A stretch of 64,000 bases of DNA from Bacteriovoracaceae bacterium (GCA_019752535.1 JAIEMA010000013.1:55332-119331), one strand, 5' to 3'; positions 48,310 to 57,460 are shown, numbered from the stretch's first letter. The notes: generated by a model from the letters alone, not told the origin. Made by a program: numbers and translations.

Positions 48310-49782
48310 TTAGAAATCAATTCCTAAACGAAGACCCGATCCAAGAACATTTGAAACACCGAGTGTGCTGCTAGTGTTGGTAAAGGCGTAATAATCCCCA
48401 ACCATCCAATAACCGAGGTATCCAGAGAGTTTCACGTTCGGATTCCATTGATAATCAAATCCAAGGTCAACTTCAGTTCCATAATTATCACTTTGATTGG
48501 CATTAGCATCAAAGCGGTAGCCCTCTTCATGTTGGTAAGCTTTTTTTCCAGTCTTCGCTGTTTGAACGGCCTTTGCGATTATCGCTGCTGCATTCCATGT
48601 CCATTTGTCGGTTTTATAGTGGGCATGAAGTTTGTAGAAGCGCACGTTAGTGAGACCTCTATCAAAAATGCTCTTTCCATTTGCTTCATTGAAGGCATTG
48701 TAATTATAGTGAAACATTAACTCGGCAATCTGGTAGTTAGGATTGAGTTGCATCGCTTCGAAGTTTTGCGAATCGCCTCTGTCTCCACCAACTTGTCCGA
48801 TGTGCATTCCATAATCCCATTTTGCATTGGGGCTCCAAACGACTTCAGCAAGTGCTGAAGAAGCTGAAACTTTGGATGAACCATTCCCATAAACGTTCCC
48901 GTAGGTTCCAGACATTGTAGGGACTTCAATACTGAGATTGAATTTTTCCCATTTCTTGGCGAGGTAGGCATCTATCAAGGTTACATCGGTTTTTCCGCGA
49001 GCAACTGTTGTGCCTGCTGCAGATGATGTAGAGAAACCAGTTGATGAGAGATAAAGACCATTTTTCCCTTCAGAGAATCTGCTGGTATAAGCAAGGGCAA
49101 CGATTAAATTTGTCGCCTTGTTATCGTAAGTTGCAACCAAGCCCATTTCTCTTGAATCGCTACTTCCATTCGGTTGAGCTTTGTTGCTGGTATCAGTGGT
49201 TCCAAGTCTCACCCAGTGAGGAGTGAGAACAAAGTTACCAATGCGCATTTCACCTTGAAGTCCATCATAGAGAGTGAAGAATCTGTCGAAAGTGTTTTTT
49301 CCTGAATTTAAAATGGCTCCAGTTCCAAACTCTTTTGAAAAACGACCCACTTTGATAAGAGCAGTGTCGGCATATAACTCAGCATAAAGCTGATTAACAT
49401 TCAAAGCGCTTCTTTGGGCCGGAACAGTTGAATAGTATGAATTGCTTCCGGCAGTAGAACCATTCTGGGCTTGAGTTGTATTATCTCCAGAAAATCCCCC
49501 GCGAGCATAACCTGTAGAAAGCTCACCTTTAACAGAAACCGAATCATTCACTATCATGTGAGGATTAAGCTTTAAGATATAAGTTTGAAAATGTGCCCCA
49601 TCATCACCTGTTGAGATTCCTTGTGTTCCGTTGGCTTTGGTGACGTCATCTTTTGATAAGCGAATATTATTGATAAGTGTGTCATCAAATCCGAGTGATC
49701 CACCCCAGTCAATGGGAAGGGCCATTGCGGGTAAAGTAATAAAAACTAATAGCAGGGCCAAAAAAGGTTTGGTCGAGCGCAC
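48310..49782 (-). CDS. Predicted outer-membrane porin-like beta-barrel
   Basis: A signal peptide (1-21, ending AMA) opens this 490-residue protein. The remainder has many amphipathic strands rich in Tyr, Trp, Asn and Gly, for example YAELYADTALIKVGRFSKEF and VDLGFDYQWNPNVKLSGYLGY, and it ends in GLRLGIDF with terminal Phe. No cysteine-rich or enzymatic motif is seen. It is probably a porin or large channel of this lineage. It shares the bidirectional terminator with the upstream convergent gene. Confidence 0.78.
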   Translation of the reverse strand: MRSTKPFLALLLVFITLPAMALPIDWGGSLGFDDTLINNIRLSKDDVTKANGTQGISTGDDGAHFQTYILKLNPHMIVNDSVSVKGELSTGYARGGFSGDNTTQAQNGSTAGSNSYYSTVPAQRSALNVNQLYAELYADTALIKVGRFSKEFGTGAILNSGKNTFDRFFTLYDGLQGEMRIGNFVLTPHWVRLGTTDTSNKAQPNGSSDSREMGLVATYDNKATNLIVALAYTSRFSEGKNGLYLSSTGFSTSSAAGTTVARGKTDVTLIDAYLAKKWEKFNLSIEVPTMSGTYGNVYGNGSSKVSASSALAEVVWSPNAKWDYGMHIGQVGGDRGDSQNFEAMQLNPNYQIAELMFHYNYNAFNEANGKSIFDRGLTNVRFYKLHAHYKTDKWTWNAAAIIAKAVQTAKTGKKAYQHEEGYRFDANANQSDNYGTEVDLGFDYQWNPNVKLSGYLGYWMVGDYYAFTNTSSTLGVSNVLGSGLRLGIDF

Positions 49783-49901
49783 AATAACTCCTTAAAAAAC
49801 TGGAAAGTCTTAGAAAAGACGATAGAGCAAAGGGGAGTCATCTGTCCAAAAAAACCCCCTTGAGCAGTGGGCCAACTGATTGTGTTTCCACGGCTTCTCC
49901 C

Positions 49902-49931
49902 TTGCCAGATTTGGGGGGCCTAAGCTACAGT
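49902..49931 (+). promoter_or_regulatory. Probable promoter of tRNA-Gln and prs
   Basis: TTGCCA at 49902-49907 and TACAGT at 49926-49931 are separated by 18 bases. The expected start would be 15-20 bases before the tRNA. No other good pair was seen in the 175-base gap after the barrel gene. Confidence 0.5.
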
Positions 49932-49957
49932 CAAGACACAAATTTTTTGAGCTCTGT

Positions 49958-50032
49958 AGGGGTGTCGACAAGTGGTAAGTCAGCAGATTTTGATTCTGCC
50001 ATACGCAGGTTCGATCCCTGCCACCCCTACCA
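49958..50032 (+). tRNA. tRNA-Gln (anticodon UUG)
   Basis: The sequence folds as a full cloverleaf: acceptor stem AGGGGTG/CACCCCT, D stem GAC/GTC, anticodon stem GCAGA/TCTGC with loop TTTTGAT (anticodon TTG at 49990-49992) and T stem GCAGG/CCTGC with loop TTCGATC. The discriminator base is A and the 3' CCA is encoded. Only 23 bases separate it from the prs start, with no terminator hairpin, so it is probably processed from a tRNA-mRNA transcript. Confidence 0.97.
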
Positions 50033-50055
50033 CTTTTTAACGGAGGAGTTTCAGC

Positions 50056-51000
50056 ATGAGACGTATTGTCTTGGTCTCCGGTTCTTCGATCCCTTACTTA
50101 TCGAAGAAAATCTCTGAATTCCTTGATGTTCCTCTGGTCAATCCCCAAATTCGAAAGTTTGCTAACGGTGAAATTTACTGCGAAATAGAGAAAAACGTTC
50201 GTGGAGCAGATGTCTTTGTTCTTCAAAGTACATGCGCCCCAGTCAATGATTCGCTCATGGAGTTGTTAATTATAGTAGATGCTTTGAAGCGTGCTTCGGC
50301 CAACTCCATTACCGCCGTTCTTCCTCACTACGGCTATTCAAGACAAGATAGAAAAGCGGCTCCAAGAACACCAATTACTGCAAAATTGGTAGCTGATCTC
50401 TTAACAGTGGCTGGTTGTTCTCGCGTGATTACGATGGATCTTCATGCTGGTCAGATTCAGGGCTTCTTCAATATTCCATTCGATAATATTTTTGCTTCAC
50501 CGGTCATGCTTGATTACATCAAGAAAAATATCTCTCCAGAGAATCTTGTTTGTGTCTCACCGGATGCGGGTGGTGTTGAGAGAGTTCGTCATTACGCTAA
50601 GAAATTATCGACTGAGCTCGCCATGATCGATAAGCGTCGAACCGCTCCAAATGTGGCCGAAGCCATGAATGTTGTGGGTGATGTTAAAGGGAAAAACTGC
50701 ATAATCATTGATGACATGATTGATACTGCAGGAACCTTAGTTCAAGCCGCCAAAGCTCTTAAGAAAAATGGAGCGAATTTAGTTTATGCAGCAGCTACTC
50801 ACCCTGTTTTCAGTGATCCAGCGATAACAAGAATTGCTGAATGTGCAGAATTAGAAGCAGTTATTGTGACTGACACGATTCCACTCTCTGCTGAGGGTAA
50901 AAAGTTAGATAAGATCAAAGTGCTCTCTACGGGAGACATTCTCTCTAAAGCTATTCACCGTACGTTTAATCACGATTCGGTTTCCTCGCTCTTCATATAA
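50056..51000 (+). CDS. prs: Ribose-phosphate pyrophosphokinase
   Basis: Prs makes PRPP, the precursor of nucleotides, histidine and NAD, from ribose 5-phosphate and ATP. The 314 residues show the family's full set: FANGEIYCEI, the HYGYSRQDRK loop, TMDLHAGQIQGFF and the PRPP-binding VIIDDMIDTAGT in the form IIIDDMIDTAGT. A GGAGG ribosome binding site lies at about 50042. The gene is followed by pth after a single base. Confidence 0.97.
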   Translation: MRRIVLVSGSSIPYLSKKISEFLDVPLVNPQIRKFANGEIYCEIEKNVRGADVFVLQSTCAPVNDSLMELLIIVDALKRASANSITAVLPHYGYSRQDRKAAPRTPITAKLVADLLTVAGCSRVITMDLHAGQIQGFFNIPFDNIFASPVMLDYIKKNISPENLVCVSPDAGGVERVRHYAKKLSTELAMIDKRRTAPNVAEAMNVVGDVKGKNCIIIDDMIDTAGTLVQAAKALKKNGANLVYAAATHPVFSDPAITRIAECAELEAVIVTDTIPLSAEGKKLDKIKVLSTGDILSKAIHRTFNHDSVSSLFI

Positions 51001-51001
51001 A

Positions 51002-51568
51002 ATGATTCGCCTGATTGTTGCCCTAGGAAATCCAGGAAGCGATTATCATGCGACCAAGCATAATATCGCTTGGATGTTTGTGGATTCTCTTCCACTTGTA
51101 AAAGCGGCTAACTGGAAAGCAAAGTTCAAAGGTGAGTTTTGCGAAATCAATATTAAAGGCAATAAAACCATCGTTCTCAAACCCCAAACTTATATGAATT
51201 TGTCTGGGGAATCGGTTCAACCTTTGGCCGCTTTTTATAAAATTTCGCCTCAGGAAATTCTCGTTGTACAAGATGAACTCGACCTTCCTTTTGGCCAATG
51301 CCATTTCAAGATGGGGGGCGGCCTTGCTGGTCACAATGGCTTAAAGAGCATAGCGGCCTGCCTTGGAACTGAGGATTTTGCGAGAATGAGAGTAGGCATT
51401 GGACGACCAGTGCATGGAAGTGTGTCTGATTGGGTCCTTTCAAGGTTTTCCAATAATGAGCAGATTCAGATGGATTTACTCTTTGAAAAGTTGCGTGGCC
51501 CGCTAGAAGATTGTGTGTTATTTGGAATTGCGAAGGCATCAGTTATTAATAAAAAGCCACTTGTTTAA
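51002..51568 (+). CDS. pth: Peptidyl-tRNA hydrolase
   Basis: Pth recycles peptidyl-tRNAs that drop off the ribosome. The 188-residue protein has the conserved VALGNPGSDYHATKHNIAW (about 5-23) with the catalytic histidine in TKHN, KPQTYMNLSGESV, VQDELDLPFG and GLAGHNGLKSI. In many related bacteria a ribosomal protein L25 gene (rplY/ctc) lies between prs and pth; here there is only one base, so it has been lost or moved. Confidence 0.96.
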   Translation: MIRLIVALGNPGSDYHATKHNIAWMFVDSLPLVKAANWKAKFKGEFCEINIKGNKTIVLKPQTYMNLSGESVQPLAAFYKISPQEILVVQDELDLPFGQCHFKMGGGLAGHNGLKSIAACLGTEDFARMRVGIGRPVHGSVSDWVLSRFSNNEQIQMDLLFEKLRGPLEDCVLFGIAKASVINKKPLV

Positions 51569-51582
51569 GTGAGGAGTCAGTT

Positions 51583-52692
51583 ATGGGTTTAAATGTTGGA
51601 ATTGTTGGTTTACCTAACGTTGGAAAATCAACCATCTTTTCTGCCCTTACCTCTGCTCCCGCTGAAGCGGCCAACTATCCCTTTTGTACGATTGAACCCA
51701 ATGTTGGGGTTGTTCATGTGCCAGATGAGAGATTGGATAAATTAACTGAACTGGTGAACCCTGAAAAAACAGTTCCAGCGATTGTTGAATTTGTGGATAT
51801 CGCGGGCCTTGTGAAGGGTGCTTCAAAAGGTGAAGGATTAGGAAACCAATTTTTGGGTCATATCCGCCAAGTCGGTGCGATTGCTCATGTGGTTCGCTGC
51901 TTTGAAGACAATGACATTATTCACGTCGCCGGAAAAATTGATCCGATCTCTGATGTAGAAACAATAAATATAGAGTTAGCTCTCGCCGATCTTGAAACTG
52001 TGACAAAAAGACTTCAGGGAATTGATCGTTTGATTAAGAGCCAGGATAAAGTTGTCTCTACAAAAGGTAAAATTACAAAGCCAATTCTTGAGAAGCTGAC
52101 GAAAAGTTTAGGCGATGGATTACCTGCGCGCTCGATGGGTCTAGATGCTGAGGAAGTAGAAGCAATCCAGGATTTGCATCTCATTACACTAAAGCCATTG
52201 ATGTATGTGTGTAATGTGGATGAAGCCAATATTAAAAACGAGAATGAACACGTTAAGCGCGTGAGAGAAATTGCTGCGAAAGAAAACGCTGGCGTGATTA
52301 CAATTTGTGGAAAAATTGAAAGTGAGATAGCGGCCCTAGAATCAAAAGAAGAGAAAGAAGATTTTCTAAAAGAGATTGGAATTGAAGAGTCTGGACTCTC
52401 TAAGATGATTAAAGCCGGCTACAAGCTTCTTGGCATGTGCACATATTTTACTGCTGGAGTGAAGGAAGTAAGGGCCTGGACGTTTCCTAAAGGGGCAAAG
52501 GCACCACAGGCAGCAGGTGTCATTCACTCTGATTTTGAGCGTGGATTTATTAAGGCAGAAATTTATCACTGCACTGATCGCTTTGAATTAATAACTGAAG
52601 CCAAGGTTAAAGAAGCGGGTAAATTTAGAATGGAAGGCAAGGAATATGAGGTAAAAGACGGAGACGTCATTCACTTTAAATTTAACGTTTAA
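51583..52692 (+). CDS. ychF: Ribosome-binding ATPase YchF
   Basis: YchF is an Obg-family P-loop protein that binds ribosomes and hydrolyses ATP. The 369 residues include GLPNVGKST (about 9-17), the switch region NYPFCTIEPN, the C-terminal TGS domain and LGMCTYFTAGVKEVRAWT. The ATG has GAGGAG upstream. Its 3' end overlaps the convergent transglycosylase gene by 11 bases with no terminator between. Confidence 0.96.
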   Translation: MGLNVGIVGLPNVGKSTIFSALTSAPAEAANYPFCTIEPNVGVVHVPDERLDKLTELVNPEKTVPAIVEFVDIAGLVKGASKGEGLGNQFLGHIRQVGAIAHVVRCFEDNDIIHVAGKIDPISDVETINIELALADLETVTKRLQGIDRLIKSQDKVVSTKGKITKPILEKLTKSLGDGLPARSMGLDAEEVEAIQDLHLITLKPLMYVCNVDEANIKNENEHVKRVREIAAKENAGVITICGKIESEIAALESKEEKEDFLKEIGIEESGLSKMIKAGYKLLGMCTYFTAGVKEVRAWTFPKGAKAPQAAGVIHSDFERGFIKAEIYHCTDRFELITEAKVKEAGKFRMEGKEYEVKDGDVIHFKFNV

Positions 52693-54760
52693 AACCAAGT
52701 GCTACATCATAGATTTGATTGTGGTTGGTAGGATCTGAAAGATCCTTTGATCCCTCAAGAGTCTTATAGAAATATAAATTTCTAAAAATTAGTTTCACAT
52801 AATTTCTAGTTTCAAGAAATGGAATGCTCTCAATATTAGGGAGCATTTCTTCTGAAACAAAATAGGAATCCTTCCATCTCTCAACCCTCGACTCACCAGC
52901 ATTGTAGGCCGAGAGAACATAAATCAAATTTCCTTCATATCTGCGAAAGAGTTGCTGAAAGTATTTAGCCCCGATTTCAAGATTGGTTTTAGGTAGAATT
53001 AAGTGCTTGTCTCTGACTGAGCGCTGAAGTCTTCTTGCTGTTGTGGGCATCAGCTGCATGAGACCTCTTGCACCGACTCGTGATTTTGCTTCGGGATTAA
53101 AGACAGACTCTTGGCGAATCAGTGAGAGCAAAATTAGGGGGTCAATCTTATAGCTTTTAAGAGCTTTCTGTAGCTCTTCATAAAATGGTTTGGGGTAAAG
53201 TGTCTCCAAGAGGAAGCGGTTAAATACAACTTTTTGAGAATCAATTCCACCGTAAAGAACCTTAAAGCTTTCGATGTAATTCTCTTCTGATCCGATAAGT
53301 GCAGCAGTGAGTAGAATTGCATCACTTTCCACATTTCTCTTATTTGCAGTTTGTGCTCTCTGGGCAAGACCAGGGATAAAATTTTTATGAAGACCTCTGA
53401 GTTCAGCATAAAGAAAGCTCTTAGCATCTAATCTAGACCAAGCTTTTAATCTCTTCCAAGCTTCCCAGATACTTGGATCAATATCTTTTGCAAGAAGAGT
53501 AGGTGTATTTCGTTCATCAATTTTTTTGTAATATTGGCAATAGCTTGAATCGGGATGATGGGCCTGCAACATTTTGCTTGCCATAATTCCATAAAAACTC
53601 AAGGGATGCTTTTCAATTAAATTTTCCCAGACTTTTTTGGCCTCATTCTTTTGATCTATTTTGAGTAAGCCATATCCAATCCAGTACTTGAGCCGTGAAT
53701 CGTTTAAGCTTTCAATTCGCTGAATGATTTTTATATCCTTTGTCCATGAAATGGCATCTTTCCACTCGTCCTTTGCTCCCCACATCCAAAGACGAAAGAA
53801 CCAAGCATCTTCTTTTTGGTCTTGATATTGTTTTGAGGCAACAAAATCAAAAATCTCTGCGGCTGCGTCGTTGTAACCGTTTCGCCATAAGTTTTTTCCG
53901 AGATCAGAGAAGCGACCAAGAGTTGTCGCTTGCGGTAATCTCTCGAGATTGAGTGCAAGCCAGTTTCGAAGTTCAGTATATTTTGATAAGATTTTATCCT
54001 TTTTCTTATCATCAATAACTTTGTACATTCCCTCAATCATTCGAGAATACTCTGAATAGAAAACTTGCTCAGTCGATTTAGTATCAAACCCGTAGCTTTG
54101 GATATGGCGAGTGAGATCAGGAGTGATGTTTATAAGTGAAAGAAAGTCGCGAGGAACTTCTTTGCTTTGTTTTAAAATATTTTCAGTAATCAGTGTTGAG
54201 AGGATTTGTTTGATTCCTTCTGTTTTTTCAAAGCGCTGAAGAAACCAAATCATATCGGCTTGATTTTTTCCGTAGATAAAATTGCGCATGAACTTCTTGA
54301 GAAAGGCGAGATCTTGAACTGTAAACCCGCCATCAGCGAGAGCGCGTGGGGCCATTTGTTGCAAAGCAATTTGTCTGCAAAAAACTAAACGCTGCAGAAG
54401 AAGTTTTCGTGATAATCCATAAGTGGTTTTGAGTCGACCACGAAGATCCGAGCATGTCTGAAGAAGTTCTTCACTTGTAAGCTGAGGAAATCTTTTTAGA
54501 TCAAGTAGCCATTCATGAAAGATGGCAAGCTTAGGGTTCTTGGTTGATTCCTTAAGCCCCTTATCAAGAAGGTAGGCACTCGCATAACCTTTTTCTGCCA
54601 CATTATAGATTTGCAAAAAATGATCATAAATAATCATGTCTGCGTTAGTAATTTTTAATTCAGGGCGATCGAGTAACTTCTCCCAAGAATTTTCTTCAGC
54701 AGCCAAGCTGTTGCTGAGAAAAATTATAAAAAATGAATAGAGAATTATACCAAGTTTCAT
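52682..54760 (-). CDS. Soluble lytic transglycosylase, Slt70-like
   Basis: This 692-residue periplasmic enzyme cleaves glycan strands of peptidoglycan. A signal peptide (1-20) precedes a large all-helical superhelix (about 25-530) that in Slt70 forms a doughnut. The SLT domain (about 535-660) has the catalytic glutamate E551 in LLSLIRQESVF, followed by KSRVGARGLMQLMP and YVLSAYNAGESRV. It is slightly longer than E. coli Slt70. It is the second transglycosylase in the window and a different type from the one at 19.4 kb. Confidence 0.9.
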   Translation of the reverse strand: MKLGIILYSFFIIFLSNSLAAEENSWEKLLDRPELKITNADMIIYDHFLQIYNVAEKGYASAYLLDKGLKESTKNPKLAIFHEWLLDLKRFPQLTSEELLQTCSDLRGRLKTTYGLSRKLLLQRLVFCRQIALQQMAPRALADGGFTVQDLAFLKKFMRNFIYGKNQADMIWFLQRFEKTEGIKQILSTLITENILKQSKEVPRDFLSLINITPDLTRHIQSYGFDTKSTEQVFYSEYSRMIEGMYKVIDDKKKDKILSKYTELRNWLALNLERLPQATTLGRFSDLGKNLWRNGYNDAAAEIFDFVASKQYQDQKEDAWFFRLWMWGAKDEWKDAISWTKDIKIIQRIESLNDSRLKYWIGYGLLKIDQKNEAKKVWENLIEKHPLSFYGIMASKMLQAHHPDSSYCQYYKKIDERNTPTLLAKDIDPSIWEAWKRLKAWSRLDAKSFLYAELRGLHKNFIPGLAQRAQTANKRNVESDAILLTAALIGSEENYIESFKVLYGGIDSQKVVFNRFLLETLYPKPFYEELQKALKSYKIDPLILLSLIRQESVFNPEAKSRVGARGLMQLMPTTARRLQRSVRDKHLILPKTNLEIGAKYFQQLFRRYEGNLIYVLSAYNAGESRVERWKDSYFVSEEMLPNIESIPFLETRNYVKLIFRNLYFYKTLEGSKDLSDPTNHNQIYDVALGFKR

Positions 54761-54799
54761 CGTCTAGATTTTATCATGGAAGGCGTAGCAGGTTATATC

Positions 54800-55357
54800 T
54801 TATTCATCTGGGTGAAGACGTTTTTGGATATCTTGAAGGCGTGCGTTGATTTCGAGTAAAACAGGTTTCTTGTCTTCAGGGACGACCAGCGAGAGATTAT
54901 TCATATAACTCATAACTTCAGTCAAATATGCAAAATCATCATCGCGATTGTCGGCTATTCGATCGAAAGCTCTGTTCACTTCTTCGGCGACTTCTGCAAA
55001 ATTGTCACCATCTCTGAAGGCGATATTACTGGGAGCTGCTCCCTGAGTGATATTTTTCAGATATGTCGTGAGTTTATACATTGGGCCAGCAATCTTGTGA
55101 GTCAAAAAGATACAGAGAATAAATACAATACCAATATAGAGCAGCTGGTAAGCACCGAGAAAGACCAGCAATTCAGTGCGCGCTGCCTTAAGTGCCTCTG
55201 TTGCTTGAGGGTTCATTCTTGAAAATGTGTTAAACAGCTCAACAATTGTAAATGGATAAATTAAACTTGAGATCCAAACCAAAGAACAAACAACCAGACT
55301 AAATCTGATTTGAAATTTTGGGTTGATGAGAAAAATGGATCTTTTATAAATCGACAA
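54800..55357 (-). CDS. HAMP-domain membrane protein without output domain
   Basis: The 185-residue protein has membrane segments at about 19-39 and 68-88 separated by a short periplasmic loop. A HAMP-like linker follows (about 88-140; THKIAGPMYKLTTYLKNITQ), then a helical tail. The KIAGPMYKL stretch is typical of small deltaproteobacterial HAMP proteins. No kinase, methyl-accepting or cyclase domain is attached. It may act through a partner or be a fragment; length and reading frame look intact. Confidence 0.75.
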   Translation of the reverse strand: MSIYKRSIFLINPKFQIRFSLVVCSLVWISSLIYPFTIVELFNTFSRMNPQATEALKAARTELLVFLGAYQLLYIGIVFILCIFLTHKIAGPMYKLTTYLKNITQGAAPSNIAFRDGDNFAEVAEEVNRAFDRIADNRDDDFAYLTEVMSYMNNLSLVVPEDKKPVLLEINARLQDIQKRLHPDE

Positions 55358-55501
55358 ACGTGCGTCCTCGACACTTGAATATTATAGTCTTAATCATAAT
55401 TGCTTGATGCTTTGAGCGCTACTTAAAACTCATTGACCTCAAGTCTAGAGATGACGAAGATATCCAAGCTGTCTAGTCAGACATTTTGATGGAGTTTAAA
55501 A

Positions 55502-56653
55502 ATGAAAGAGAAAATTCTAAAAGCCTTAAGTTCAATCAAGAATCCAGCTACTGGAGCCTCATTTGAAGATGAAAAACGCTGGAAAGAAGTTTTGATTGAA
55601 GGTGAAAAAACCACGATCGTTTATGCAAGAGATGGAATCTCTCCACAAGAAAAACGAGTGATTGAGAGTTTTATCGTAGAACTCTTAAAAGATTTAGTCC
55701 CACAAGAGAATTTAACTCTTCGTTCTGTCTCAGCTAATTCATCAGATGTATTTAAAGCTGTAGAGAGTCCAGATAAAATTGAAAAATTAGCTCCAGCTCA
55801 AATCAAAACCGGACATGCAGCTCCTGCAGCTAAGAAGAATGTTCCAGGTGTAAAGCATGTGATTGCTATTGGCTCGGGTAAGGGAGGAGTGGGTAAATCA
55901 ACTTTCACCGTTAACCTAGCTGCTTCACTTTCTGCGATGGGGTTAAAGATTGGCATCATCGATGCGGATATCTATGGCCCGTCTGTTCCAATGCTTATGG
56001 GAAAGAGATTTGAGAAGCCTCTAGCTAATTCGAATAGAAAAATTGTCCCCATCGAATCACATGGAATTAAATTCATGAGTTTTGGTTTGTTTGTAGATGA
56101 AAAAGATCCAGTCATATGGCGAGGCCCAATGCTTGGTGGAGTTCTCAATCAGTTTTTATTTGATGCCGAATGGGATGGCCTTGATTATCTCCTGATTGAT
56201 TTGCCTCCTGGCACCGGGGATATTCAGCTCTCCATGGTTCAGAATTGTCATGTCGATGGCGCGATTGTGATTTCAACACCGCAAGATGTAGCGCTTCTTG
56301 ATGCCACCAAGGGCCTTGAGATGTTTAGGAAATTGAATCTGCCAATCATAGGAATGGTAGAAAATATGAGCTCATTTATTTGTTCAAATTGTCATCATGA
56401 GCATTTTCTTTTTGGTGAAGGTGGCGTTGAGAAAGCCATTGATGCACTAAAAGTTCCTTTTCTTGGAAAGATTCCACTTGAATTAGAGCTAAGACAGTCC
56501 GCAGATGCTGGATCACCTTATATGGCCAATCCAAGTTACGAGGGAAGACCTGTGGCGCGTTCATATCAGTCGATTGCTGGGAAAATTGAACAGTATTTTA
56601 ATCCTCAGGACCCAAGCAAACCAGGGCTTTTCTCTCGCTTGTTCGGCCGTTAA
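55502..56653 (+). CDS. mrp: Mrp/ApbC-type iron-sulfur carrier ATPase
   Basis: Mrp proteins bind and deliver iron-sulfur clusters. The 383-residue protein has an N-terminal region related to the DUF59/MIP18 part (about 1-65). The P-loop is GSGKGGVGKST (about 124-134), with IIDADIYGPSVPML, LIDLPPGTGD and the cluster-binding cysteine pair in FICSNCHHEH. The C-terminal tail (PSKPGLFSRLFGR) is lineage-specific. It begins a three-gene set with two small proteins. Confidence 0.92.
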   Translation: MKEKILKALSSIKNPATGASFEDEKRWKEVLIEGEKTTIVYARDGISPQEKRVIESFIVELLKDLVPQENLTLRSVSANSSDVFKAVESPDKIEKLAPAQIKTGHAAPAAKKNVPGVKHVIAIGSGKGGVGKSTFTVNLAASLSAMGLKIGIIDADIYGPSVPMLMGKRFEKPLANSNRKIVPIESHGIKFMSFGLFVDEKDPVIWRGPMLGGVLNQFLFDAEWDGLDYLLIDLPPGTGDIQLSMVQNCHVDGAIVISTPQDVALLDATKGLEMFRKLNLPIIGMVENMSSFICSNCHHEHFLFGEGGVEKAIDALKVPFLGKIPLELELRQSADAGSPYMANPSYEGRPVARSYQSIAGKIEQYFNPQDPSKPGLFSRLFGR

Positions 56654-56661
56654 GATAAATT

Positions 56662-57210
56662 ATGGAAGTTGAAATCCCATTATTTTTATCTCTTGATGAG
56701 CAAGTTCTTGTGAACTTCACTGGAAGAGTGAACGTCTTAGATCGTCTCACTCATCAGATGCTTGGAGTTGTTGTCTTGAAAGAGGGACAGGTCTATCGCT
56801 GTCAGTATAAGGGAGTAATGGGCTTAAAGGCTTTCTATAATATTGTTGTCGAGGGTGCTCAACTTCAGCCGCAAGAATTCATCGTCGAGCCAGAAATTAT
56901 TGAAGAGAAAGATCGCCAGATTCATTTCCCATACTCTGTACTAAAAAATAAAACGGCTGAGGTGCTCTCTCGCTATCAAGCAGTTTCGAGAATGAGACCA
57001 CCAGATAATGTAAAATTAATGGCCAAGGCGGAATTTCTAACCTCTAGGGATGATGTTGATGAGGCGGAATTCCAGGTTATTTGTGCATTATCGGAATGGA
57101 ATTCTGTTAAAGACCTTTATATCCACTGCCCTCTTCTGGACTATGAAATCACCGAATCACTTGTCAGTCTGCGCAAAAAAAATGCTCTCCAGGTCATAGG
57201 TTCTAAGTAA
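56662..57210 (+). CDS. Small protein with possible DUF4388-like N-terminal domain
   Basis: The 182-residue protein is soluble and has no signal peptide. Its N-terminal half (LVNFTGRVNVLDRLTHQMLG, then VVVLKEGQVYRCQYKGVMGLKAFYNIV) has the pattern of a Thr/Ser-Gly strand, a Gly-turn and an aliphatic helix seen in DUF4388/PATAN domains, which occur in deltaproteobacterial signalling proteins. The C-terminal half is helical and may be a winged-helix fold. It starts eight bases after mrp. The domain call is tentative. Confidence 0.55.
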   Translation: MEVEIPLFLSLDEQVLVNFTGRVNVLDRLTHQMLGVVVLKEGQVYRCQYKGVMGLKAFYNIVVEGAQLQPQEFIVEPEIIEEKDRQIHFPYSVLKNKTAEVLSRYQAVSRMRPPDNVKLMAKAEFLTSRDDVDEAEFQVICALSEWNSVKDLYIHCPLLDYEITESLVSLRKKNALQVIGSK

Positions 57211-57268
57211 CCTCCCCAGTGACAACCCCATAAAAAACGGCCAATATTGTGACCCAACAAGGGGTTTT

Positions 57269-57460
57269 ATGAAGTCACAAAAACAAAATCAAGGTGAGCT
57301 CAAAGAGCTAACTGTAAAAATTGAAAAAGACGTGGTTGAAGCTATCGAAATTATGTCAAAAAACTCGGGTCTCTCCCAGGCCGATCTCGTTGTTATCGCT
57401 CTTAAGCGTTTTCGTGCTAGCCATTTAGACTATCTTCGCGCGACTCCACCGACCGAATAA
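57269..57460 (+). CDS. Small ribbon-helix-helix (CopG-like) protein
   Basis: The 63-residue protein has the ribbon-helix-helix layout: a short strand (ELTVKIEKDV, 13-22), a helix (VEAIEIMSKNSG) and a second helix (SQADLVVIALKRFRASHLDY). Such proteins bind DNA as dimers and often regulate transcription or serve as antitoxins, but no toxin-like gene is adjacent. GGGG about eight bases before the ATG may serve as the ribosome binding site. Confidence 0.6.
   Translation: MKSQKQNQGELKELTVKIEKDVVEAIEIMSKNSGLSQADLVVIALKRFRASHLDYLRATPPTE

Noticed and set aside
57269..57460. RHH protein as the antitoxin of a toxin-antitoxin pair
   Set aside because: No small toxin-like gene is adjacent on either side; the flanking genes are the DUF4388-like protein and a larger exported protein.
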